Assembly: GCA_036745245.1 (NCBI GenBank)
Contig: DAIOGN010000044.1
Location: 1 to 21,801, forward strand
Reading direction: 5' to 3'
DNA: 21,801 nt
From: DAIOGN01 sp036745245
Lineage (GTDB): Bacteria; Zixibacteria; MSB-5A5; JAUVRN01
The notes under the pieces were generated by a model. It was not told where the DNA came from, searched no databases, and was given only the letters and a program-made list of their open reading frames with translations. Positions 1-8,256 of the stretch are shown here, one piece after another. Numbering within the stretch: the first letter of the stretch is position 1; every line of letters starts with the position of its first letter. Position numbers and translations under genes: made by a program.

Positions 1-2
1 TC

Positions 3-1121
3 TTGCACTTCGAATTGGGCGACCTGGAGCCAGGGGCCTCCGCCGTAGTCCACGCAGCATTCGCCATGGGGGACTCGCTGTTGGATCTTCAGCGCGAGAT
101 CGATCGTGGTCTCCAGCGCGTGAAGTGGCTGAAGGCAGACCTGAGGTCCACCGTGCTTGCCCCCGGAGCCCAGGTGGATCTCACGCTTTCTTATGACGCC
201 AGCGATTTGTTCGCCGGCCTGTTCCGCGCCCGCCTGGTTCTGGGCAGCAACGATCCCGCCAGGCCGGAGGTGGAGTGGCCCGTGCGGCTTCGGGTGGTGG
301 GTGCGCCGGTGGCGGCCGCTGATCGCGACAGTCTCGACTTTGGTGTGGCTTATATGGGCTACCCGTCCACGCTGGACGTATCGGTGTCCAACCAGGGCAC
401 CGATTCATTGCGCATTTTCGATGTGACGGGTGACCTGGCGGAGGTCACGCCGTCGTGGACTCGGGCCGTCCTGCCGCCGCGCACGGATACGGTGCTGCGT
501 GTCACGTTTTTGCCGCGCGACTCGGGGCTTGTGACGGGCCGGCTCGTTGTGATCCACGACGACACGTTGCGGGATCCCATAGATCTGCCTGTACGCGCGC
601 ATGTGGAGTGGCCGCCTGAACTGTCGGTGGCTGCGGATACACTGACCGTCACCCTGGGAGCGGGCACCGTGGCGCACCGCTCGTTCACTTTGCACAACGG
701 CGGCCGGGGCCCGCTGCACTGGTCGTTCTCGCCGCACGCTCAGATTACGGCGTTTCCAGCCTCCGGCACGCTGACCACCGGCACCTCCGCACTGGTCACG
801 TTTCGCGTGTCGGCGGCGGGGCTTTCGCCCGGCCACTTTCTGTCGGCGGTGGAACTTGTACACAACGATCCCGCCCTCGAGCCCGTGGCCATTCCGTTCA
901 TGCTGGAGGTATTCGCCGTGCGGCGCGGCGACGCCTACACCGACAATCAGCTCGATGTTAAGGACATCGTCTTTCTGGTGAATTCCATCTGGAAGGGCGG
1001 CCCCGATCCTGTGGGCGATTCGGGCGACCTCGACTGCGACCATGCCGTGACGCTCACCGACATCATGCTGCTCGTCAATCTCATCTTCAAGGCCGGCCCG
1101 CCCCCCACCTGCGGCGATTAA
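3..1121 (+). CDS. C-terminal part of a secreted Ig-like repeat protein with a dockerin-like end (5' truncated)
   Basis: The reading frame is open to the window edge and its first codon is only a TTG, so the true start lies upstream. About 372 residues are visible. Roughly residues 1-105 hold a segment typical of the tails of large extracellular proteins, followed by repeated beta-sandwich modules of the ASPM/SPD-2/Hydin or choice-of-anchor D type (for example LDFGVAYMGYPSTL and later LHNGGRGPLHWSF). Residues 307-372 form a dockerin-like pair of calcium-loop repeats (DNQLDVKDIVFLVNSIWKGG and DLDCDHAVTLTDIMLLVNLI). Such ends are common on secreted proteins of Zixibacteria-like and related lineages, where they are thought to anchor or assemble proteins at the surface. 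Any catalytic domain would be upstream and is not visible. The stop codon lies inside the left arm of the inverted repeat that follows. The domain type is fairly secure; the overall function is unknown. Confidence 0.8.
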   Translation: MHFELGDLEPGASAVVHAAFAMGDSLLDLQREIDRGLQRVKWLKADLRSTVLAPGAQVDLTLSYDASDLFAGLFRARLVLGSNDPARPEVEWPVRLRVVGAPVAAADRDSLDFGVAYMGYPSTLDVSVSNQGTDSLRIFDVTGDLAEVTPSWTRAVLPPRTDTVLRVTFLPRDSGLVTGRLVVIHDDTLRDPIDLPVRAHVEWPPELSVAADTLTVTLGAGTVAHRSFTLHNGGRGPLHWSFSPHAQITAFPASGTLTTGTSALVTFRVSAAGLSPGHFLSAVELVHNDPALEPVAIPFMLEVFAVRRGDAYTDNQLDVKDIVFLVNSIWKGGPDPVGDSGDLDCDHAVTLTDIMLLVNLIFKAGPPPTCGD

Positions 1122-1209
1122 ATGGGGTCAGAGGCAAATTAAACCAAGTCATCAGGTGGTGTTATCCGTTCGTGTGTCTGGTTTAATTTGCCTCTGACCC
1201 CATTTAATC
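1116..1209. repeat. Perfect 31-bp inverted repeat (GGGGTCAGAGGC family)
   Basis: Left arm 1116-1146 and right arm 1179-1209 are perfect reverse complements, separated by a 32-base centre. The core is GGGGTCAGAGGCAAATTAAA. The left arm includes the stop codon of the preceding gene, and the right arm ends just before the imu promoter. It could act as a transcription-terminating hairpin between the two units. Its length and perfection, and further copies of the core at about 8.72 and 11.70-11.74 kb, point to a dispersed REP/MITE-like element. I recall this core near REP-associated Y1 transposases in environmental genomes, but no transposase is present here. Confidence 0.9.
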
Positions 1210-1210
1210 T

Positions 1211-1238
1211 TTGACAATTCCTGCGTGGGGTTTATCTT
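1211..1238 (+). promoter_or_regulatory. Sigma-70-like promoter of the imu operon
   Basis: A perfect TTGACA (1211-1216) is followed after 16 bases by TATCTT (1233-1238). The predicted transcription start, near 1245, falls inside the palindrome at 1240-1261, the arrangement expected for a promoter blocked by a bound repressor. Confidence 0.6.
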
Positions 1239-1239
1239 G

Positions 1240-1261
1240 ATACTGCACATAAGTGCAGTAT
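1240..1261. promoter_or_regulatory. Palindromic LexA-type operator (SOS box) candidate
   Basis: A perfect 9-bp inverted repeat, ATACTGCAC and GTGCAGTAT, with a 4-base centre lies directly downstream of the -10 element and 17 bases before the imuA start. The core fits TGCNC-N4-GTGCA, which I recall as the LexA box reported for Fibrobacter succinogenes. Mutasome operons are classic LexA targets, so the position and symmetry support an SOS operator. The palindrome is seen; LexA binding is inferred. Confidence 0.65.
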
Positions 1262-1278
1262 CGCGCTTCCGGGTACCT

Positions 1279-1935
1279 ATGGACACTCACGATAAAGCCG
1301 CAGGCGCAGGGGCCGTGCGAAATCTGCTGTTGCAGAAATGGCCGCAATCGGTGCCGAGTTTCGCCTCCACCGGCGACGGTGTGTTTCGCACCGGAGTGCG
1401 CGAATTCAACGAATTCCTTCCGGGCGGCGGCTTGCCGCGCGGACAATGGGTGGAGATCACGGGCGCACCGGGATCGGGAAAGACCGGTCTTCTGTTCTCA
1501 CTCTTTGCGGGAGGCGCGGCCGACGAACCGATCGCGTACCTCGATTTCCCGCGTCAGTTGTTTCCCGCGGCGGCAGTGGCCGCGGGCCTGTCACCTGCGC
1601 GTCTGTTCTGGCAGGCCCCCGCGGGCCCCGGCCCCGCGTTGCGCGCTGCGGAAACGCTGCTTGAACGAAAGCGCTGCCGCCTGGTGGTGTTCGACGTCAC
1701 GGGTCAGAACTCCCCCTGGCCGCAACCGCTCGTGCACAGGCTGCGCCAGGAGACGCTGCGATCGGGTGCGCTCGTGTTTCTCTTGTCCGAACCTTCTCAA
1801 CAAGTGGTGCCCCCCAGCACGGTGTCGTTGCGCGTGGGCGTCGAACGACAGAACGCCTGCTGTGTGTTGCGCGTGCTCAAGAGCCGGCTGAGCGGGGAAG
1901 GCGCGCAGCGCACCTGGACGCCGGGAGGGCGCTGA
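1279..1935 (+). CDS. imuA: ImuA, RecA-like mutasome accessory protein
   Basis: A 218-residue protein with a P-loop GAPGSGKT at residues 62-69, preceded by the FLPGGGLPRGQWVEI segment typical of the RecA/SulA-like ImuA family. A Walker B-like strand (RLVVFDV) lies further on. ImuA works with ImuB and DnaE2 in damage-induced, error-prone translesion synthesis; known ImuA proteins are thought to regulate or bridge the complex. I chose the ATG at 1279 because the alternative start at 1225 would put the palindromic operator inside the coding region; the ribosome site before 1279 is weak. The stop overlaps the imuB start by one base (TGATG), implying translational coupling. Length and order match known imuA-imuB-dnaE2 cassettes. 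Confidence 0.88.
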   Translation: MDTHDKAAGAGAVRNLLLQKWPQSVPSFASTGDGVFRTGVREFNEFLPGGGLPRGQWVEITGAPGSGKTGLLFSLFAGGAADEPIAYLDFPRQLFPAAAVAAGLSPARLFWQAPAGPGPALRAAETLLERKRCRLVVFDVTGQNSPWPQPLVHRLRQETLRSGALVFLLSEPSQQVVPPSTVSLRVGVERQNACCVLRVLKSRLSGEGAQRTWTPGGR

Positions 1936-3416
1936 TGCGAGCCTCACGCATCGCCTGCGTGCGCGTGCCCGACTTCGCCCTGGCGTGGTGGCTGGCGCGT
2001 CATCCCGAATTCTCTGAAGTGCCCGTGGTGCTGGCCGAAGGACAGAAGGCCGCCTCCCCGGTGCTGGCTGTCAACTCCGCCGCGCATGCGTATGACGTGC
2101 GGCCCGGCCTGTCTGTGTCGCAGGCGCGTGCGCGCGCGAAGGCCCTGCACGTGCAGGTGCGCGACCCGAAGTCCGAGCACGATCTGTCGCGGCGGATCGT
2201 GGCGAGCCTGCAATCCGTCACGCCTGCGGTGGAGGAAGACGCTCCCGGCCTCTGGTTTCTCGAATCGCTGGGGCAGGGGCGCCTGTACGGCGGCGAGCGC
2301 CGGTTCATCCGGCACGTGTTCGACACGCTCGCTCCATTCGCCCTGCCCGTGTGCGTGGGGCTGGCGGGTCATCGCGACGTGGCGCGCGTGGCCGCGCAGG
2401 TGTCGTCCCCGCGCACGTTTCTGATCGTCCCCACGGGCAGCGAGCGCAAGTTTCTGGCCGCACTGCCCTCCCATCACGCGGCCGCGCCATCGCTTGCGCC
2501 GTACCTGCGCGCTCTGGGGCTCGACACCATGGCGCAGGTGGCGGAGTTGCCGGCCTCCCAGTGGGCGGCGCGTTTCGGCTCGTCGGGAGTGCAGTTGCAG
2601 AAACTGGCCCAGGGGCTCGAAGGGTCGCCCTTCGCGCCCGAGACTCTCACCGAGCCTCTCCGGCAGGAGGCAGCGTTCGATTTTCCGCTGTTCTCCAGCA
2701 TCACGCTGGTGGAGCGCGCCGAAGCGCTTCTGACGCCGCTTCTGGCCGTGCTCGCATCACGGCAGGAGGCGGCCTATGCCGTGCACGTGGAGTTCGATCT
2801 GGAAAACAGAGAGAACGTGTCGTGGGAACTGGCGTTGTCAACACCCGTGTGTGTCACCGCGCCGTTCGCACGGCAGCTTTCACATGCTCTCGGCCTGCAG
2901 CCGCCGCGCGCGGGCGTGCGCGGGATCGTGGTGCAGATCGAGTCGTCGGGCGCCGCACCGGTGGAACAACTGGAATGGTCGCACCGGCCAGAACGCGTGG
3001 TGCCGCGCGAACTCCCTCACCGTTCGGGGGAGTGGCGCACGCCCCGGGCGCTCTCCGCGGCTTTGCCCGAAGCGGCCGCGGAGTGGCATCCAACAGAAGC
3101 TCCCACTCCCAAAGCCGGGCTGTTGGCGGACGCGCCTATTCACCTTCCGTGCCTGTCGTCCGCCTTCGGACTGCGTTTGTTCTCGCCGCCGCAGCGCGTC
3201 ACCGCCGTGTGGTCGAACGGCGCATTGTCCACTCTGGAGAGCCCCGCCCTGCACCAGCGCGTGCAGGCGTATCACGGCCCCTGGGTGGTGTCGGGCCACT
3301 GGTGGCGGCAGCCGTTTCACCGCCTCTATTACGAAGTCGACACCGCGGGTCCGCGCTATCTGGTGTACTACGATCGCGCCGCCGGACACTGGTACGTGCA
3401 GGGAGTGTTCGATTAG
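1935..3416 (+). CDS. imuB: ImuB, Y-family DNA polymerase-like mutasome protein (catalytically dead type)
   Basis: A 493-residue Y-family polymerase-fold protein. The N-terminal palm begins RIACVRVPDFALAWWL. Where active Y polymerases carry an Asp-Glu pair, this protein reads PGLWFLES (about residues 103-111), so the catalytic carboxylates are missing, as is usual for ImuB. The C-terminal segment VVSGHWWRQPFHRLYYE ending in YVQGVFD is a characteristic ImuB tail. A candidate beta-clamp-binding motif, QLEW at 345-348, is degenerate compared with a usual QL(S/D)LF. ImuB is the hub that recruits ImuA, DnaE2 and the clamp to stalled forks. It begins at the last base of imuA and ends four bases before dnaE2, so the three are surely one transcript. 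Confidence 0.9.
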   Translation: MRASRIACVRVPDFALAWWLARHPEFSEVPVVLAEGQKAASPVLAVNSAAHAYDVRPGLSVSQARARAKALHVQVRDPKSEHDLSRRIVASLQSVTPAVEEDAPGLWFLESLGQGRLYGGERRFIRHVFDTLAPFALPVCVGLAGHRDVARVAAQVSSPRTFLIVPTGSERKFLAALPSHHAAAPSLAPYLRALGLDTMAQVAELPASQWAARFGSSGVQLQKLAQGLEGSPFAPETLTEPLRQEAAFDFPLFSSITLVERAEALLTPLLAVLASRQEAAYAVHVEFDLENRENVSWELALSTPVCVTAPFARQLSHALGLQPPRAGVRGIVVQIESSGAAPVEQLEWSHRPERVVPRELPHRSGEWRTPRALSAALPEAAAEWHPTEAPTPKAGLLADAPIHLPCLSSAFGLRLFSPPQRVTAVWSNGALSTLESPALHQRVQAYHGPWVVSGHWWRQPFHRLYYEVDTAGPRYLVYYDRAAGHWYVQGVFD

Positions 3417-3420
3417 CGAT

Positions 3421-6400
3421 ATGACCACACACGCGTCCGAGTACGTCGAACTGCACTGTCACTCGAACTTTTCCTTTCTCGACGGGGCGAGTCATCCGGA
3501 AGAACTGGCCCGGCAGGCCGCGCGCCTGGGCTACCGCGCCTGCGCGCTCACCGATCACAACGGGCTGTACGGCGCGGTGCGGTTTTCGCGCGCGGCGCTC
3601 GAGGCGGGGGTGCACCCGATTCTCGGCGCCGAGGTCACGCTCGAGGACGGGCATCATCTGGTGCTGCTCGTGTCCGATGAAACCGGCTACGGTCACCTGT
3701 GCCGCCTGCTCTCCACGGCGCAGCTGGCCGCCGCCAAGGGACATGCGAAAGTGTCGCACGCGGTGCTGCGCGAACACGCCTCCGGACTCATTGCCCTCTC
3801 GGGGTGCCGTCACGGAAAGATTCCCGCGCTGCTTACGGCCGGCGACACGCAGGCCGCCCTGCGCGCTGCGGAGGAATATGCGCACTGGTTCGGGCGCGAC
3901 CGCTTCTACCTGGAACTCCAGCACCACCATCTCCCCGCGCACGAAGCGTTGTGCGAGCGACTGTACGAACTGGGGCACACGGCGAACCTGGGCGTGGTGG
4001 CCACGGGCAACGTGCACTACGCCACGCCGCACGACCGTCCCCTTCAGGACGTGCTCAACTGCATCCGCCACCACGTCACACTCGACGACGCGGGCGGCGT
4101 GCTCTATCCGAACGCCGAGCGCTACCTCATGCCGCCCGCGGCCATGGTGAAGAAGTTTTCCCGCTACTCAGGCGCCGTGGCCAACACGCTCGACATCGCC
4201 CTTCGCTGCACCTTCTCGTTCGACACACTGCCCGCGGAACTGCCCGCCTTTCCCGTCCCCGGGGGAATGTCCACGCAGGACTATCTCAGGCAGCTGGTGG
4301 CCGAGGGCGCCGCCGAGCGCTACGGCGAATTGTCCGCCGTACAGAAGTCGCAACTGGAACACGAACTGTCACTCATCGGCAAGCTGAACCTGGCGGGGTA
4401 TTTCCTCATCGTGTGGGACATCGCGCGTTTCTGCCGCGAGCGCGGCATTCTCTGTCAGGGGCGCGGGTCGGCCGCCAATTCCGCGGTGTGTTACTGCCTC
4501 AAGATCACGGCGGTGGACCCCATCAAGCTCGACCTGTTGTTCGAGCGCTTCCTTTCGGAGGAGCGCGCCGAGCCTCCCGACATCGACGTAGACATCGCCA
4601 ACCACCGGCGCGAGGAAGTGATCCAGTACGTGTACGAAAAATACGGCCGTGAACACGCCGCCATGGTGTGCGAGGTGATCTGCTACCGCGGACGCCTGGC
4701 CGTGCGCGAGGTGGGGAAGGTGCTGGGGTTCGCCGGAGATCAGATCGATCTCCTCGCCAAGCAGGTGGGGCACTATTCGAACGGCGAGAACCTGGCTTCG
4801 CACGCACGCGCCGCCGGCCTCAACGCCGCCGATCTGCGCGTGCGTCACTGGCTGGATCTGGCGGCACGCCTGGTGGGATTCCCGCGGCATCTGGGCATCC
4901 ACGTGGGGGGCATGATCGTCACCGCCCGGCCTCTGGCGGAGCTGGTGCCCATCGAAAACGCCACGCACCCGGGCCGCAGCGTGATCCAGTGGGACAAAGA
5001 CGACGCGCAGGACGCGGGCTTCATCAAAATCGACCTCCTGGGCCTGGGCATGCTCACGCTCATCGATCTGGCGGGGAAGCTGGTGCAGGAACACCACGGC
5101 ATCACGCTCGATTGGGCCACCCTGTCGTACGACGACTCGAACATCTACGACCTGCTCTGCCGCGCCGAAACCGTGGGCGTGTTCCAGGTGGAATCGCGCG
5201 CGCAGATGAACACCTTGCCGCGCATGAAGCCGCGCACGTTTTACGATCTGGTGGTGGAGGTGGCGCTCATCCGCCCCGGGCCTATCCAGGGGGGCATGGT
5301 GCATCCTTATTTAAGGCGCCGCGACGGCAAGGAGGCGGTCACGTATCCGCATCCGCTCCTGGAGCCCATCCTCAAGCGCACCCTCGGCGTACCTCTCTTC
5401 CAGGAGCAGGGGATGAAAGTAGCCGTGGCTGCCGCAGGGTTTACCGCTGCACAGGCCGACCAGTTACGGCGCGCCATGGGGCACAAGCGCTCGCACCAGA
5501 AAATGGAAGAACTGGGGCTGGCCCTCGTGGCGGGCATGATCAGAAACGGCATCGATCAGAAAGCGGCCGACGAGATCTTCACTCAGCTCTCGGCCTTTGC
5601 GGATTTCGGGTTCGCCGAGTCGCACGCCGCCTCGTTTGCGCTTTTGGTGTACATCTCTGCGTACCTCAAGGTGTACTACCCCGCCGAGTTCTACTGTTCG
5701 CTGCTCAACGCGCAGCCCATGGGCTTTTACTCCCCCTCCAGTGTGGTCTTCGAGGCGCGCCGCCGCGGCCTGCGCATTCTGCCGGTGGACTGCACGAAGA
5801 GCCTGTGGGACTGCACCGTGGAAGGCGGCGCCGTGCGGCTGGGATTCCGTTCCATCAAGAAGCTGGGGCCGCGGGCGAAGGAGCAGATCGAGCGCGCGCT
5901 GGAGGCGGGCTCCTTCAAGTCGCTTGCGGATTTCGTGCACCGGTCCGCACTGGATCGGGACGCACTGGAGCAGGCCGCTCTGGTGGGGCTGTTCCGCGGC
6001 TTCGGGCTTACCAGGCGCCAGGCGTTGTGGCAACTCCTGGCACTCTTTCAACGTCCTCCCGGAGAGTTGCCGCTCTCCACGCAGGAGGAGGAAGCGGTCA
6101 TGCCCACGATGCTGGCGTCCGATGCGGTGCTGGCCGACTTCCAGGGGATGGACCTCACCCTGGGGCCGCACCCCATGAAACTCTTCCGGGCGGTCCTGAC
6201 GCGGCGCGGCATCCGATCGGCATCCGACCTGGAGCAGTGCGCGCAGGGGGACGTGGTGAACGTGGCCGGCATCGTGGTGATCCGCCAGCGGCCCGGCACG
6301 GCGAAAGGCTTCCTGTTTCTCACGCTCGAGGACGAAACCGGCTTCATCAACGTGGTGGTGAAGCCGGATCAGGTGGAGCGTTTCCGCAGCGAGGTGGTGC

Positions 6401-6531
6401 ACACCACCGGCCTTGTGGTGCAGGGGAAGGTGGAGCGCGAGCAGGGCGTGATCAACGTGATCGGCACCGGGTTCGAACCTCTGCGCTTCGGGCGTACAAC
6501 GGCACAGCTGCATTCGCGGGACTTTCGCTGA
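3421..6531 (+). CDS. dnaE2: DnaE2/ImuC error-prone DNA polymerase III alpha subunit
   Basis: A 1036-residue C-family polymerase of the usual DnaE2 size. Order of domains: N-terminal PHP domain (ELHCHSNFSFLDG at about 10-22, ALTDHNGLYG); polymerase palm with the catalytic Asp pair in PDIDVDIANHRREE (D389 and D391) and the third Asp in KIDLLGLG (D538); fingers and helix-hairpin-helix region; an OB-fold near the C-terminus (VVNVAGIVVIRQRPGTAKGF); and the ending SRDFR common in DnaE2. It performs mutagenic translesion synthesis with ImuA and ImuB after SOS induction. The frame is open for another 645 bases upstream, but the ATG at 3421 gives the standard DnaE2 N-terminus and sits four bases after imuB. 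A strong hairpin terminator follows at once. Confidence 0.95.
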   Translation: MTTHASEYVELHCHSNFSFLDGASHPEELARQAARLGYRACALTDHNGLYGAVRFSRAALEAGVHPILGAEVTLEDGHHLVLLVSDETGYGHLCRLLSTAQLAAAKGHAKVSHAVLREHASGLIALSGCRHGKIPALLTAGDTQAALRAAEEYAHWFGRDRFYLELQHHHLPAHEALCERLYELGHTANLGVVATGNVHYATPHDRPLQDVLNCIRHHVTLDDAGGVLYPNAERYLMPPAAMVKKFSRYSGAVANTLDIALRCTFSFDTLPAELPAFPVPGGMSTQDYLRQLVAEGAAERYGELSAVQKSQLEHELSLIGKLNLAGYFLIVWDIARFCRERGILCQGRGSAANSAVCYCLKITAVDPIKLDLLFERFLSEERAEPPDIDVDIANHRREEVIQYVYEKYGREHAAMVCEVICYRGRLAVREVGKVLGFAGDQIDLLAKQVGHYSNGENLASHARAAGLNAADLRVRHWLDLAARLVGFPRHLGIHVGGMIVTARPLAELVPIENATHPGRSVIQWDKDDAQDAGFIKIDLLGLGMLTLIDLAGKLVQEHHGITLDWATLSYDDSNIYDLLCRAETVGVFQVESRAQMNTLPRMKPRTFYDLVVEVALIRPGPIQGGMVHPYLRRRDGKEAVTYPHPLLEPILKRTLGVPLFQEQGMKVAVAAAGFTAAQADQLRRAMGHKRSHQKMEELGLALVAGMIRNGIDQKAADEIFTQLSAFADFGFAESHAASFALLVYISAYLKVYYPAEFYCSLLNAQPMGFYSPSSVVFEARRRGLRILPVDCTKSLWDCTVEGGAVRLGFRSIKKLGPRAKEQIERALEAGSFKSLADFVHRSALDRDALEQAALVGLFRGFGLTRRQALWQLLALFQRPPGELPLSTQEEEAVMPTMLASDAVLADFQGMDLTLGPHPMKLFRAVLTRRGIRSASDLEQCAQGDVVNVAGIVVIRQRPGTAKGFLFLTLEDETGFINVVVKPDQVERFRSEVVHTTGLVVQGKVEREQGVINVIGTGFEPLRFGRTTAQLHSRDFR

Positions 6532-6537
6532 GCAAAG

Positions 6538-6565
6538 AGAAGGGCCCGACAAAGCGGGCCCTTCT
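6538..6565. terminator. Rho-independent terminator, probably bidirectional
   Basis: An 11-bp perfect stem (AGAAGGGCCCG with CGGGCCCTTCT) around the loop ACAAAG starts seven bases after the dnaE2 stop. It lies between two convergent genes. On the minus strand the stem is followed by a pyrimidine stretch (CTTTGCTC), so it may end both transcripts. A second short palindrome, CGCCCCAAGGGGCG, lies at 6587-6600. Confidence 0.8.
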
Positions 6566-6605
6566 GCTGCCTGTCCGGCACAAGTCCGCCCCAAGGGGCG
6601 TACGT

Positions 6606-7880
6606 TTAAGTCAGGCTGGCCACGGGTTCGGCTTCGGCCTCCACCGGCTTTGACTCCGGCAGCTCATGTTCGCGGGGAACGGTGTGCATGAAACGACCGT
6701 ACTTGATCACCTCTTCCAGCCGGCACGACCACACCAGCTCGCCTTTGTGCACCGTGATGTCGGGACAGCTGTCGCACATATTCATCAGGCCGGACTCCAG
6801 CACATCCACGGGCTGAATGATCATGATCGATTGGAAGTGCAGACGGCGGAAGAGTCTCAGCGGGTTCCTGAGAACGGAGCGGAAGAAGCGGCCGGCGATC
6901 TTCCGGGTCTTTCGATCATACAGGGACGCCCAGAGCATGCCACGTCCCCGCCGGTGCACCTCGGGCTCGGTGTACGCCAGGTAGCGACCGTGCATCAGAT
7001 GGTGAAACACCTGGGCTACCTCCATGAATTTCCCGCCCACGTAGCCGTAGATCTGATCGGCTGTGCCGATGCGCGCCGAGAGCAACCACTTGAAGGAGTC
7101 CGGCTTCTCGGTACCGTTGAGATAGGCGGCACTGTCGAAGTCGGGGTTTCGCTTCTGAATGACCTCGTAGATGTCATTGGACTTGATGATGAAGGGCCGG
7201 TCCTCTGATTTGATGTAGGGCAGAGCCTCCATGTCCACCTTCTGGTCGCCCGCATAGTACGCGAACCGGCCATCCATGAGCGCAGAACGAAACGCGATGA
7301 AGACCATCACGTGCACTTTGTCGATGTGCTGTTGCGCCCAGGCCACCAGATCGGGCACGCTGTCGAGGGTTTCCGGGTACACCGTGGAGTTGAAGGCGCA
7401 CGACAGGCCACCTTCCTTCGCCAGCATCTCGGCAAAGTGCAAGCGCAGCTCGCACAGCTCGAGCTCGGTTTTCCCCTTCCAGTTCGGCCGGTGCTGGCGG
7501 CTGTCCACGTGGAACGTGAACCCCTTGGCGCCCGCGCGTTTTAAATCGCGCAGCATGTCGGGCGTGAGCGCCACGCCGTTGGTGTTGATGATGGGTTTCA
7601 ATCCGCGCTTCGCCACCATGCGCGTGATCTCCACGCATTCCGGGTGCGTGAGCGGGTCGCCGCCCGCAACCGACACTCCGTCCGTGATGCGGAAGCGCTC
7701 GAAGACATCTAGTTCTTCGGAGATCTGTTCGAGCGTCTTGTGTCCTCGCGGATCGTTGATGCGATAGCAGCCGTCGCAGTAGATGTTGCACTTCCAGGTG
7801 GGTTCCAGCCAGGAAATGGCGTTGTCGGTGAGGCTCCAGGGGAGTCGGTAGTAGTTGCGCGGTTCCAGCGTGATGGCCAT
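6606..7880 (-). CDS. Radical SAM protein of unassigned function
   Basis: A 424-residue protein with the radical SAM 4Fe-4S motif CxxxCxxC at C31, C35 and C38 (KCNIYCDGCYR), followed by an SAM-binding GGDP at 73-76 (the GGE-like motif) and a beta/alpha-barrel pattern with INTNG. Near the C-terminus are three more cysteines, C369, C372 and C386 (CDSCPDI...WSC), which could bind a second cluster as in SPASM/twitch enzymes. The Pro/Glu-rich tail is probably disordered. The start at 7880 is supported by an AAGGAGGG ribosome site five bases upstream; an upstream extension in frame lacks this. Homologues with a YYRLPWSLTDNAISWLEP-type N-terminus are, to my memory, uncharacterised. It stands alone, convergent with the imu operon, so context gives no substrate. 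Confidence 0.85.
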   Translation of the reverse strand: MAITLEPRNYYRLPWSLTDNAISWLEPTWKCNIYCDGCYRINDPRGHKTLEQISEELDVFERFRITDGVSVAGGDPLTHPECVEITRMVAKRGLKPIINTNGVALTPDMLRDLKRAGAKGFTFHVDSRQHRPNWKGKTELELCELRLHFAEMLAKEGGLSCAFNSTVYPETLDSVPDLVAWAQQHIDKVHVMVFIAFRSALMDGRFAYYAGDQKVDMEALPYIKSEDRPFIIKSNDIYEVIQKRNPDFDSAAYLNGTEKPDSFKWLLSARIGTADQIYGYVGGKFMEVAQVFHHLMHGRYLAYTEPEVHRRGRGMLWASLYDRKTRKIAGRFFRSVLRNPLRLFRRLHFQSIMIIQPVDVLESGLMNMCDSCPDITVHKGELVWSCRLEEVIKYGRFMHTVPREHELPESKPVEAEAEPVASLT

Positions 7881-8182
7881 CCAGCCCTCCTTCGTTGCTG
7901 CCCCGCCCGCTGGCAGGGCGTCCATGTGTGCGCGCACAACATCTGCCGGCAAGCGCACCCACAAGAGGAGGCCACACCGGAAACTCTGTGCGCGAAGGGA
8001 ACCGGCTGTTGTCAGCCAAGAGGAGGATGTGCTCGGCCACGCGCGTTGCTGAGATGTCGATCCCTGACCCCGCGGCCCGGCCTGTCCCGGCTCCAGACGC
8101 TACCGGGGGGCAAGCTAGGGAGGCGGTCTGGAGGCGTCAACCAGATAATCCGATCAGCTAATCAGCTCCTCCTCAATGAGCG
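7881..8182. other. Divergent intergenic region upstream of the radical SAM gene
   Basis: No convincing gene is seen here on either strand. The frame of the radical SAM gene stays open for 28 codons upstream but resembles no family. One possible hairpin pairs CTCCAGAC (8091-8098) with GTCTGGAG (8126-8133) around a 27-base loop. A short tandem ATCAGCTAATCAGCT lies at about 8154-8168. Both could be chance. Confidence 0.5.
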
Positions 8183-8211
8183 TTGCGGGAAGCGACGCTT
8201 CAGTCTAGCAT
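8183..8211 (+). promoter_or_regulatory. Sigma-70-like promoter upstream of the outer-membrane protein fragment
   Basis: TTGCGG (8183-8188), a 17-base spacer and TAGCAT (8206-8211) lie about 45 bases before the GTG at 8257. The spacing is ideal and the hexamers are moderate matches. Confidence 0.45.
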
Positions 8212-8256
8212 GACAAGTGAACACTCCTGGCAGGGTGAAAGGACGGGGGGGGTGAA

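Noticed and set aside
2351..3424. Long open frames overlapping imuB and dnaE2 in other frames
   Set aside because: They are Arg/Ala/Gly-rich shadows caused by high GC; the imuB and dnaE2 frames have clear family motifs.
7881..8182. A riboswitch upstream of the radical SAM gene
   Set aside because: Only one plain 8-bp stem is visible and no known conserved riboswitch core was recognised on either strand.
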